DNA from: Duganella sp. 1411
GTDB lineage: Bacteria > Pseudomonadota > Gammaproteobacteria > Burkholderiales > Burkholderiaceae_D
Direction: 5' to 3'
NCBI RefSeq assembly: GCF_017833525.1
Contig: NZ_JAFICD010000004.1
Coordinates: forward strand, 405,864 to 469,863
Length of the DNA stretch: 64,000 nucleotides
Each line of letters begins with the position of its first letter. Position 1 is the first letter of the stretch. The notes under the pieces were generated by a model. The model saw nothing but the letters and a program-made list of their open reading frames with translations. It did not search any database and was not told the DNA's origin. Shown here in pieces: positions 41,264 to 48,563 of the stretch. Made by a program: the position numbers and the translations under genes.

Positions 41264-42973
41264 ATGCGCCGCCTCTTCCCCGTACCGTCCCCGTCCCCGC
41301 CCGCCGCCCCGCTGTTCGTGCTCGCCAGCTACCTGCTGCTGTCGCTGGTGCCGTGCCTGCCGCTGTTGCTGGGACGGCAAGTGCCGGACCTGTGGCGCGT
41401 GCTCGCCGCCGAACTGCTGGCCTGGGTGGCGGTGTGGGCCGTGTTCCAGCGCCCGGCCTGGTTCCACTGGCTGCTGCTGCCGGCGCTGCTGGCCTTGCCG
41501 ACCGAGCTCTACCTGATCCTGTACTACGGCCAGGGCATCTCCACCCACCACCTGGGCATCATCGCCGAAAGCAGCCCCAAGGAGGCGATGGAGTTTCTCG
41601 GCAACAAGATCTGGCTGATGGCGGCCGTCATGCTGGGCGTGCTCGGCTGGTGGCTGGCGCTCTGGCTGGCGGCGCGCCGCAGTCCGCAACTGGCCTGGCG
41701 CGGAAAAAGCCGCTGGATCGCGCTCTGTATATTAGGGGTGCTGGCGGGACTGGCGGCGAACGGGCGCGCGCCGCTCGGCTTGGGCGACTTCGCCGCGTCG
41801 TGGCCGCTCGGGCTGCCGGCGCGCGGGCTGGACTTCTACAAGGAGCGGCTCTACCTGGCGCGGCTGGGGCAGCGCAGCAGCGCCTTCCACTTCCACGCGC
41901 ACCAGCCGGAGCCGAACGGCCGGCCGGAGATCGTCGTCATGGTGCTGGGCGAATCGTCGCGCTACGACCGCTGGGGCGTCAACGGCTACGCGCGCGACAC
42001 CACGCCGCTGCTGCGCCGGGAGCCCAACCTCGTGACGCTGAGCGACGTCATCACGGCGGTCTCGGCGACGCGGCTATCGATCCCGGTCATCGTCTCGCGC
42101 AAGCCGGCGATGCAAAGCCTGAAGGAAGGGTTCTCGGAGAAATCCTTCCTCACCGCCTACAAGGAGGCCGGCTTCAAGACCTGGTGGTTGTCGAACCAGA
42201 TCTCGTTCGGCCAATTCGACACGCCGGTATCGGTGTTCGCCAAGGAGGCCGACGTGATCCAGTTCATGAACCTGGGCGGCTACAACGAGCGCTCCAACCT
42301 CGACCAGATTTTGCTCGAACCGCTGCGGCGCGCGATCGCCGACCCGGCGCCGAAAAAGCTGATCGTGCTGCACACCTTGGGCAGCCACTGGAACTACGGC
42401 CAGCGCTATCCCAAGGAGTTCGACCAATGGCAGCCTTCGCTGTACGGCGTCGACAAGCCGGTGCACACCGACATCCGGATCAAGCCGGAGATGAACAACA
42501 GCTACGACAACTCGATCCTGTACACGGACTGGTTCCTGTCGCAGGTAATCGGGCAGCTCAAGGACACGGCGGAGCTGACATCGATGATGTACGTGGCCGA
42601 CCACGGCCAGACCCTGTACGACGGCAGCTGCCGCCTCGCCTTCCACGGTCACAACACGCAGTTCGAATTCCACGTGCCGGCGCTGGTGTGGTATTCGGAC
42701 GCGTACCGGGAGCGCTACCCGGACAAGGTCAAACAGCTGCTGCGCCACCGCAAGGCCAGGCTGGCGACGGAAAACATCTTCCACACCTTGCTCGACCTGG
42801 GCGACATCGGCTACGCCGACGAGCGGCTCGAATGGAGCTTCATCAGCAAGCGCTTCAAGCCGCACCAGCGCCACGTCGACAGCTACGGCTGGAGCAACTA
42901 CGACAACGCCAGCTTCAAGGGCGACTGCCGCGAAGTGATCGACAAGGGCAAGCCGCTGACGCAGGAGAAATAA
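41264..42973 (+). CDS. Phosphoethanolamine transferase (EptA/CptA-type sulfatase-fold enzyme)
   Basis: 569 residues. About five N-terminal membrane helices (residues 1-170) precede a periplasmic sulfatase-fold domain. The nucleophile region is VVMVLGESSRYDRWGVNGYARDTTP, in outline, with Ser where many homologues have Thr. Other metal ligands appear in YVADHGQTLYDG and AFHGHNTQFEFHVPAL. It transfers phosphoethanolamine from phosphatidylethanolamine to lipid A or core sugar, which can lower polymyxin binding. The lipid A versus core target cannot be decided from sequence. Divergent from rpsL; no strong ribosome-binding site. Confidence 0.88.
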   Translation: MRRLFPVPSPSPPAAPLFVLASYLLLSLVPCLPLLLGRQVPDLWRVLAAELLAWVAVWAVFQRPAWFHWLLLPALLALPTELYLILYYGQGISTHHLGIIAESSPKEAMEFLGNKIWLMAAVMLGVLGWWLALWLAARRSPQLAWRGKSRWIALCILGVLAGLAANGRAPLGLGDFAASWPLGLPARGLDFYKERLYLARLGQRSSAFHFHAHQPEPNGRPEIVVMVLGESSRYDRWGVNGYARDTTPLLRREPNLVTLSDVITAVSATRLSIPVIVSRKPAMQSLKEGFSEKSFLTAYKEAGFKTWWLSNQISFGQFDTPVSVFAKEADVIQFMNLGGYNERSNLDQILLEPLRRAIADPAPKKLIVLHTLGSHWNYGQRYPKEFDQWQPSLYGVDKPVHTDIRIKPEMNNSYDNSILYTDWFLSQVIGQLKDTAELTSMMYVADHGQTLYDGSCRLAFHGHNTQFEFHVPALVWYSDAYRERYPDKVKQLLRHRKARLATENIFHTLLDLGDIGYADERLEWSFISKRFKPHQRHVDSYGWSNYDNASFKGDCREVIDKGKPLTQEK

Positions 42974-42978
42974 ACTCC

Positions 42979-43063
42979 GGGGTCAGGTCCACCATTTCTA
43001 CACGAGCTAGGCTGTAAAGGCGCGGTATCGCCGAGCACGTGTAGCATTGCCGGACCTGACCCC
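42979..43063. repeat. 85-bp inverted-repeat element, family 2, copy A
   Basis: It begins GGGGTCAGGTCC and ends with the exact complement GGACCTGACCCC. Internal CTACACG and CGTGTAG also pair, so the whole element can fold into one long hairpin. It lies just upstream of the nitrilase-family gene. Copy B at 43862-43946 is the same length in opposite orientation. Confidence 0.9.
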
Positions 43064-43092
43064 GGGTTGATTTTAGAAAGGGAAAAATAATC

Positions 43093-43839
43093 ATGGCTAT
43101 TTGCATCGCCGCGGCGCAATCGCCATCGGTCGCCGGCGACCTGCGGGCGAACGTCCGCATCCACCTGCGATTCATCGACGCGGCGCGCGCGCACGGCGCC
43201 GAACTGCTGGTGTTTCCCGAGTTGTCGCTGAGCGGATATGAATTGCCGTTGCTGCGCGACCTTGCGCTCGCGCCGGACGACGACCGGCTGGCGCCGATCC
43301 GCGAGGCCGCCATCGCCGCCGGCATGACCGTGGTGGTCGGCGCGCCGCTGGCCGGCGGTGGCGAGGCGCCGCCTTACATCGCCGCCTTCGCCTACCGGCC
43401 GGACGGCACGTCCGCCGTCTACCGCAAACAATATCTGCACGCCGGCGAAGAGCGATACGTCCAGGCCGGCCCGATCGAGGCGCATGGCGACGCGATCAAC
43501 GGCCGCCGCTACGCGCTGGCGATCTGCGCCGACACCACGCACCGCGCCCACGCCGCGGCGGCGGCCGAAGCGGGAGCATCGCTGTACCTGGCCGGCGTGC
43601 TGATCTCCAGGGGCGGCTACGAGCGCGACGCCGCGCTGCTGCAACAGTACGCGGCCGACTTCGGCATGGGCGTCCTGATGGCCAATCACGCCGCGCCGTC
43701 CGGCGGCTACGATGTCGCCGGGGGCAGCGCCGTGTGGGCGGCCGGCGGCCCGCTGCTGGCGCGGGCCGACGGCCCAGGCGAATATCTGGTCATCGCCCGC
43801 GACGACGACGGCTGGCTGGGCACGGTCGTGCCGCTATAG
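43093..43839 (+). CDS. Carbon-nitrogen hydrolase (nitrilase superfamily)
   Basis: 248 residues. The Glu-Lys-Cys triad is visible: Glu in LLVFPELSLSGYE, Lys in AVYRKQYLHAGEE and Cys in ALAICADTTHRA. A second conserved Glu (GEER) follows the Lys region. It probably hydrolyses an amide or carbamoyl compound in the cytoplasm; the substrate is unknown. It is a single gene framed by two inverted copies of an 85-bp repeat, 29 bases on the left and 22 on the right, which looks like a mobile or repeat-insulated cassette. A GAAAGGGA precedes the ATG. Confidence 0.9.
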   Translation: MAICIAAAQSPSVAGDLRANVRIHLRFIDAARAHGAELLVFPELSLSGYELPLLRDLALAPDDDRLAPIREAAIAAGMTVVVGAPLAGGGEAPPYIAAFAYRPDGTSAVYRKQYLHAGEERYVQAGPIEAHGDAINGRRYALAICADTTHRAHAAAAAEAGASLYLAGVLISRGGYERDAALLQQYAADFGMGVLMANHAAPSGGYDVAGGSAVWAAGGPLLARADGPGEYLVIARDDDGWLGTVVPL

Positions 43840-43861
43840 CGACCGCCCACGTCTAGAAGTC

Positions 43862-43946
43862 GGGGTCAAGTCTAACATTGCTACACGTGCCCGGCCGTAT
43901 CGCGCCTTTACAGCCCAGCCCGTGTAGAAATGTTAGACCTGACCCC
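43862..43946. repeat. 85-bp inverted-repeat element, family 2, copy B
   Basis: Reverse-complement copy of the element at 42979-43063, same length, about 85-90% alike by eye. Its terminal arms (GGGGTCAAGTCTAACATT and its counterpart) agree at 17 of 18 positions. It lies between the convergent ends of the nitrilase gene and the DUF2269 gene. Confidence 0.9.
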
Positions 43947-43951
43947 GGAGT

Positions 43952-44416
43952 TTAAGCAGGCTTGTGCACCATCAGCCAGTACACCACCAGCAACCCGATG
44001 AAGGCCGGGAAGCCGAGCGCGGTCCAGATTTTCTCGTAGCGCCAGTAGCGCGCCGGCAGTTGCGCGCCGTTGGCGGCGGCATGCGCTGCCATGTCACGCA
44101 TCTTCAGTTGCAGCCACACCACCGGCAGCCAGCAGGCGCCGGCCAGCAAGTACAGCGCGAACGACCAGACAATCCAGCGCGACGACAGCGCGAAGCCGCC
44201 CAGGTGGATCATCCAGAAACCCGACAGCGGCTGCACGATCACCGACGGCGTGGTGAACCACCAGTCGGCCCTGGCCACCAGCCGCGTGACCACCGCGATC
44301 GCCTGCACATTGCGCGTGCGGTTGACGAAGAACATATAAAACGCCGTGCCGAAACCGGTGCCGAACATCAGCGTGGCCGACAGGATGTGCGCCCATTTGA
44401 TTGCCAGGTATTCCAT
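43952..44416 (-). CDS. DUF2269 family membrane protein
   Basis: 154 residues with four membrane helices. The family opening KWAHILSATLMFGTGFG, the WWFTTPSVIVQPLSGFWMI segment and the end FPAFIGLLVVYWLMV are present. The His in the first helix and the Trp pair are conserved in this family, whose function is unknown. It is 4 bases downstream of an epimerase/DoxX-like fusion gene and almost certainly co-transcribed with it. Confidence 0.85.
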   Translation of the reverse strand: MEYLAIKWAHILSATLMFGTGFGTAFYMFFVNRTRNVQAIAVVTRLVARADWWFTTPSVIVQPLSGFWMIHLGGFALSSRWIVWSFALYLLAGACWLPVVWLQLKMRDMAAHAAANGAQLPARYWRYEKIWTALGFPAFIGLLVVYWLMVHKPA

Positions 44417-44420
44417 GATT

Positions 44421-45695
44421 TCAATCCTTCCTGGCGCTCAGGCGCCACATTACCGCCATCATCGCCAGCAGCGGCAGGTTCTTGCTGAGCGGGCCGAACG
44501 GATGCAGCCAGAAATGCGGCAGACACACGCTCATCACCGTCGTATAGCCGCCCACCAGCGCCAGCTGCAACGCCCACAGCCAGCGGCGCGGGCGCAGTAG
44601 CAGCAGCACGCCGACGGCGGCATCGGTCAGACTGGCCGCCAGCAGCATCGGTTCCCGCCAGACGGGCGGCACGCCGCACGCGCCCAGCCATCCCGTGCTC
44701 TCGGCGTGCGGCCAGGCGAACCAAGACACATACGCGGTCACCAGCCACAGTATCGCCATCGCCACCGCGACCAGTCGCGCGCCCCACGACCACACGGCGA
44801 CGATGCGCTGGGCCGGCCGCGTGAAGCGGGCCGGGTCGCGCGGGGTCCGGCCCAGCAGCGCGGCGACGGGGCCGGCGTCGGCGCTGTTGCCGCCGTCGGC
44901 GCTGCGCTCGAGCATCAGCAACGATTCCGGCGTCAGCGCGCTCGATGGCATCGCGCCGGCCACCCGCGCCACCAGCCGCGCGACCGGCATCGGCAAATCC
45001 AGCACCAGCGCCGATGGCGCCTCCATGCCGTCGCGCAGCGCGTCGAGGTAGTCCGCCATCGTCAGCGCGCGCGGGCCGACTGCGGCCAGCTCGCGGGGCG
45101 TTTCGCCCTCATGCATGACCAGCCGCACCAGCAGCGCCGCCAGATCGTCGACATGGATCGGCTGCACCCGGGCGCCGTGCGCCATCGGCATCGCCAGCAG
45201 CGGCAGCGTGGCCAGCATGCGGAACATGACGCTGCTGGCGCCATCGTCGCCGTACACCAGCGACGGCCGGACGACGGTGGCGTCGAGCCGGCGCGCCAGC
45301 AGGTCGGCGTCGGCCGCGCCCTTGCTGCGCCAGTAGGCGGTGGCCGCGTCGGGATGGCTACCCAGCGCCGACACCTGCACCACGCGCCGCACGCCGAGCC
45401 GCTCGCAGGCGGCGAACAGCGTCACCGGCGCGGCGCGGTGCAGGCGGTCGAAATCGCCCTCGCGCGCCTCGCGGAGGATGCCGACGCAGTTGACGACGGC
45501 GTCCACGCCGGCCAGCAGCGGCAGCCAGTCGCGCTCCCGCGTCATGGCGCCGAAGTCCAGCTCCAGCCAATCGTCGGCGCGCGCGCCGGGCGGACGGCGG
45601 CGGCTCGCGCCGACGGCCGCGCAACCGGCCGCGCGCAAGGCACGCAGCACATGGCCGCCGATCAATCCCGTCGCACCGATCACCAGCACTTTCAT
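44421..45695 (-). CDS. NAD(P)-binding epimerase-like protein fused to a DoxX-like membrane domain
   Basis: 424 residues. Residues 1-290 form an atypical SDR/NmrA-like Rossmann domain: glycine motif VIGATGLIGGHVLRAL, then VNCVGILREAREG and VRPSLVYGDDG. Residues about 300-424 hold four membrane helices of the DoxX-like type (WGARLVAVAMAILWLVTAYVSWF onward). Related fusions are annotated as SDR family oxidoreductases; the substrate is unknown, but membrane anchoring suggests a lipid or quinone. It is followed by a DUF2269 gene. The upstream fusion at 45867 has the reverse domain order. Confidence 0.85.
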   Translation of the reverse strand: MKVLVIGATGLIGGHVLRALRAAGCAAVGASRRRPPGARADDWLELDFGAMTRERDWLPLLAGVDAVVNCVGILREAREGDFDRLHRAAPVTLFAACERLGVRRVVQVSALGSHPDAATAYWRSKGAADADLLARRLDATVVRPSLVYGDDGASSVMFRMLATLPLLAMPMAHGARVQPIHVDDLAALLVRLVMHEGETPRELAAVGPRALTMADYLDALRDGMEAPSALVLDLPMPVARLVARVAGAMPSSALTPESLLMLERSADGGNSADAGPVAALLGRTPRDPARFTRPAQRIVAVWSWGARLVAVAMAILWLVTAYVSWFAWPHAESTGWLGACGVPPVWREPMLLAASLTDAAVGVLLLLRPRRWLWALQLALVGGYTTVMSVCLPHFWLHPFGPLSKNLPLLAMMAVMWRLSARKD

Positions 45696-45735
45696 ACAGC
45701 CTCCATATTCCGGGGTTAAGTCCTAGTGCCGCAAA

Positions 45736-45860
45736 GTTAAGCGGACATCGGAATCACGTAGGGCGGATTAGCGCAGCGTAATCCGCCATGCGCCGTCGGC
45801 GGCTCATCGATGGCCGATTACGGCGTTCCGCCTAATCCGCCCTACGAAAATCGGCTTAAC
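45736..45860. repeat. Long imperfect palindrome containing GTAGGGCGGATTAG
   Basis: Outer arms GTTAAGC/GCTTAAC enclose inner arms CGTAGGGCGGATTAGCGC and its reverse complement form ending CCTAATCCGCCCTACG (45757-45846), with internal GCCG pairing. This repeat type is widespread in proteobacterial genomes. It separates two epimerase-fusion genes on the same strand. A remnant of the same sequence lies at 63890-63905 beside the insertion sequence. A partial GGGGTTAAGTCC at 45713-45724 may be a relic of family 2. Confidence 0.8.
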
Positions 45861-45866
45861 GCACGG

Positions 45867-47321
45867 TTAGACCAGGCTGCGCAGCGCGCCGTCCAGGGTC
45901 GGATGGCGGAACGCGTAGCCTTCGCGCAGCAGCCGCTGCGGCGCCACGCGCTGCCCCTCCAGCAACAGATCGGCCTGCTCGCCCAGCGCCAGCCGCATCG
46001 GCCAGCCCGGCGTCGGGAACCCGTACGGCCGCCCCAGCACCGACGCGGCCACCCGGCTGAACCCCGCCTGGCGCACGCTTTCCGGCGCCGTGAAGTTGTA
46101 GGCGCCGCTGCCGCTGCCGCCGGCGCGGCACAGGTGGGCGATGCCGCCAATCAGGTCGTCGACGTGGATCCACGACAACCACTGCGCGCCGCCGCCCAGC
46201 GGCCCGCCCAGCCCCAGCTTGACCGGCAACAGCATCATCGGCAGCGCGCCCTGCGTGCCCAGCACCAGCCCGAAGCGCATGCACGCGACGCGCACGCCGT
46301 GCGCCGCCGCCCCTTGCGCGGCCTCTTCCCATTCGCGGCACAGGTCGGACATGAACATCGGTTGCGGTCCGTCCGCCTCGGTCAGCACCGTGTCGTCGCC
46401 GCGCCGCTGGATGCCGTAGTAGCCGATGGCCGACGCCGACAACAGCAGCGCCGGCTTGTGCTCGGCCGCGCCGATCCAGTCGACCACCTTGCGCGTCAAG
46501 TCGATACGGCTCTTGCGCAGCGCGGCGCGCCGCTTGGCCGTCCAGCGCCAGCCCAGGATGCGCGCGCCGGCCAGGTTGACGACCACGTCGATCCGCCGCG
46601 ACGACGGCAAGCGGTCCATGCTCTCCACGCACTCGACCCGGCCCTCGAACAGCCACGCCGCCTGGCGCGGCTGGCGGCTCAGCACCGTGACGCGGTGGCC
46701 GTCGCGCAGCAAGGCGCGCACCAGGCGCTGGCCGATGAAGCCCGTGGCGCCGGTCACCAGGAAACCGCGCTCGCCGTCCGCGAAGCGCGTGGCTGGCGCC
46801 CCGGCCTCCCGCAGCGCCAGCTTGCCGATGGCGCGCGCGGCCCAGGCGTCGCGCAGGCCGGACAAGCCCACGCCGACCCCGCACAGCGCGAGGAAAACGC
46901 TCAACGCGCCCTGCGGCTGCCACACCAGCGCCGTCGGCAGCGCCAGCAGGGCCGGGGTGTTCAACGCCAGCAGCGCGATGAAGGCGCCGCCGTTCATCGC
47001 CAGCACCGTGTGCGTGACGCGCTCGGTCGCCGGCAGCAGGCGGGTACGGTCCTCGACCACGAAGTCCCACAACGTCAGCACGATTTCGACCGCGAACACC
47101 AGCAGCAGCGCCGCCGCCCACGCGCCTTGAAACGACCACGCGGACAGCCCGATGAACATCGCGCTATATATCAGCGCGCGCGTCGCGTGGATCGACAGTT
47201 CGCGCCGCGCGCTGGGTCGCCCCGGCAGCGCTTCGGTCAATTCGTGGTGGTAGAGCGTGTCGAAGGCGCCGAGGCAGCCCTGGAAGGCCATCAGTTGCAA
47301 CGCCAGTAAATGGGTGTTCAT
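45867..47321 (-). CDS. TIGR01777-type NAD(P)-epimerase with N-terminal membrane domain
   Basis: 484 residues. Residues 1-160 contain about four membrane helices with clustered polar residues: FDTLYHHELTEALPG, ELSIHATRAL, WDFVVEDRTRLLPATERVTHT. Residues 185-484 form the TIGR01777/YfcH-like SDR domain: VTGATGFIGQRLVRALL, VVNLAGARILGWRW, LLSASAIGYYG and LSWIHVDDLIGGI. The ATG overlaps the stop of the DUF4166 gene (ATGA). The His/Glu/Asp-rich membrane part could bind metal or a lipid head group, which is inference. Function is unknown; its operon is headed by a GbsR/MarR regulator. Confidence 0.86.
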   Translation of the reverse strand: MNTHLLALQLMAFQGCLGAFDTLYHHELTEALPGRPSARRELSIHATRALIYSAMFIGLSAWSFQGAWAAALLLVFAVEIVLTLWDFVVEDRTRLLPATERVTHTVLAMNGGAFIALLALNTPALLALPTALVWQPQGALSVFLALCGVGVGLSGLRDAWAARAIGKLALREAGAPATRFADGERGFLVTGATGFIGQRLVRALLRDGHRVTVLSRQPRQAAWLFEGRVECVESMDRLPSSRRIDVVVNLAGARILGWRWTAKRRAALRKSRIDLTRKVVDWIGAAEHKPALLLSASAIGYYGIQRRGDDTVLTEADGPQPMFMSDLCREWEEAAQGAAAHGVRVACMRFGLVLGTQGALPMMLLPVKLGLGGPLGGGAQWLSWIHVDDLIGGIAHLCRAGGSGSGAYNFTAPESVRQAGFSRVAASVLGRPYGFPTPGWPMRLALGEQADLLLEGQRVAPQRLLREGYAFRHPTLDGALRSLV

Positions 47322-47938
47322 GCGGTCACCTCCCTGAATACGCCCGCCTGGGTGAATGTGGTGCCGAACAGCGCATGCCGTATCTCGATGCGGATGTCGA
47401 ACTGGTTGGCGTTGTTATTGCGATGGCACAGGAAGGTCTTGCCCGGCGTGAGCCAAGCGGGCAGCGGAACGCGAACGCCGAACAGCTCCCAGAAATAACC
47501 GTCGCTTTCGAAGTGCAGATTGCCGTCCCGGACATCGAGCACCAGCTTCATGCCCAGTCCCGCGCCGACGTATTCCAGCACCTCCCCTTGCTGACTTTCG
47601 GCCATGTAGGAGGTGAACATCACCGGCTTGCGGGCGTTGAGGCGGTAGGTGCGCTGCTTGAAGATCCAGGCGCAATCGCGCTTCGAGTAGACTTCGATAT
47701 CGACCGGGAAGTCGGCGTCGTTATACGGCATCAGCGCGCCCTTAACGAAGGGCATGCTCAGATACCCGAGCACGCGGCCGAGCCGCGAACAAGTCAGCTC
47801 GGACAAATGGCCCGTGTAATACAGCGACTTGCCGGGCAAGGGGTTCTTGTCGAAGCGGGCCTGGATATCCGGATGCAGCTTGCCCCATTCCCGGCCCAGG
47901 ATCTTTTTAAACAGTTCGCCTTCGGACGGGATCATCAT
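47318..47938 (-). CDS. DUF4166 domain protein
   Basis: 206 residues, soluble, mostly beta. It begins MMIPSEGELFKKILGREWGKLHPDIQARFD and contains GHLSELTCSRLGRVLGYLSMPF and VLEYVGAGLGMKLVLDVRDGNLHFES in outline. In other bacteria DUF4166 is found beside or fused to epimerase-like proteins, as here. It may act as a lipocalin-like or ligand-binding partner; function is unknown. Both ends overlap neighbours by ATGA, giving tight translational coupling with the regulator upstream and the TIGR01777 protein downstream. Confidence 0.8.
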   Translation of the reverse strand: MMIPSEGELFKKILGREWGKLHPDIQARFDKNPLPGKSLYYTGHLSELTCSRLGRVLGYLSMPFVKGALMPYNDADFPVDIEVYSKRDCAWIFKQRTYRLNARKPVMFTSYMAESQQGEVLEYVGAGLGMKLVLDVRDGNLHFESDGYFWELFGVRVPLPAWLTPGKTFLCHRNNNANQFDIRIEIRHALFGTTFTQAGVFREVTA

Positions 47939-48483
47939 TTGCCCGCCTCCGCCTTGTCGTCGCCGCCGAGCAGGCGGGCGACCTTGCCGCCCATCTTCAG
48001 GAAGCGCCGCAGGGTCGCCGGCGGCAGGTGCTTGTAGTCGCCGTAGGTGGCGGTGAGCATTTCGAGGAAGTCCAGCACCTGCTCCATCTTGACCTTGGTG
48101 GCCGGCTCCAGCGCCGGGTCGTGCTCCGCCTCGAGCGCGCATTCGCGCAGCACCGTCAGGGTCGGGTCGATCTCGCGCTTCTTGCGCTCCTCGACGATGA
48201 CGCGGAACACCTCCCACACGTCCTGCAGCGCGACGAAGTGGTCGCGGCGGTCGCCGGCCAGGTGGGTGATGCGCACCAGGCCCCAGCTTTGCAGCTCCTT
48301 GAGGCTGTTGCTGACGTTGGAGCGCGCCACGGCCAGCGTCTCGGCGATCTCCTCGGCCGGCAGCGGCTGGTTCGACAGGAACAGCAGCGCGTGGATCTGC
48401 GCCACCGTGCGGTTGACGCCCCAGCGCGTGCCCATCTCGCCCCAGTGCAGGATGTATTTTTGGATGGTCGGCGCGAGGATCAT
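47935..48483 (-). CDS. GbsR/MarR-family transcriptional regulator
   Basis: 182 residues. A winged helix (about 15-90) contains HWGEMGTRWGVNRTVAQIHALLFLS, EIAETLAVARSNVSNSLKEL and LVRITHLAGDRRDHFVAL; a helical dimerisation region follows. Family members repress neighbouring genes and respond to small ligands. It heads the operon with DUF4166 and TIGR01777 genes. A perfect palindrome lies 12 bases before its ATG, a likely autoregulatory operator. Confidence 0.9.
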   Translation of the reverse strand: MILAPTIQKYILHWGEMGTRWGVNRTVAQIHALLFLSNQPLPAEEIAETLAVARSNVSNSLKELQSWGLVRITHLAGDRRDHFVALQDVWEVFRVIVEERKKREIDPTLTVLRECALEAEHDPALEPATKVKMEQVLDFLEMLTATYGDYKHLPPATLRRFLKMGGKVARLLGGDDKAEAGK

Positions 48484-48494
48484 GGATTTCTTTC

Positions 48495-48514
48495 ATTTCT
48501 GTCGTTACAGAAAT
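48495..48514. promoter_or_regulatory. Operator dyad ATTTCTGT-CGTT-ACAGAAAT of the GbsR-led operon
   Basis: Perfect 8-base arms around a 4-base spacer, 12 bases upstream of the regulator start, in a 60-base AT-rich strip. Its size and place fit a dimeric winged-helix repressor site overlapping the promoter or start of transcription. Confidence 0.65.
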
Positions 48515-48563
48515 AATAGAATTCCCCGCCCCCGATGTCAAGCGAACATTGGTGAACCGGGCC

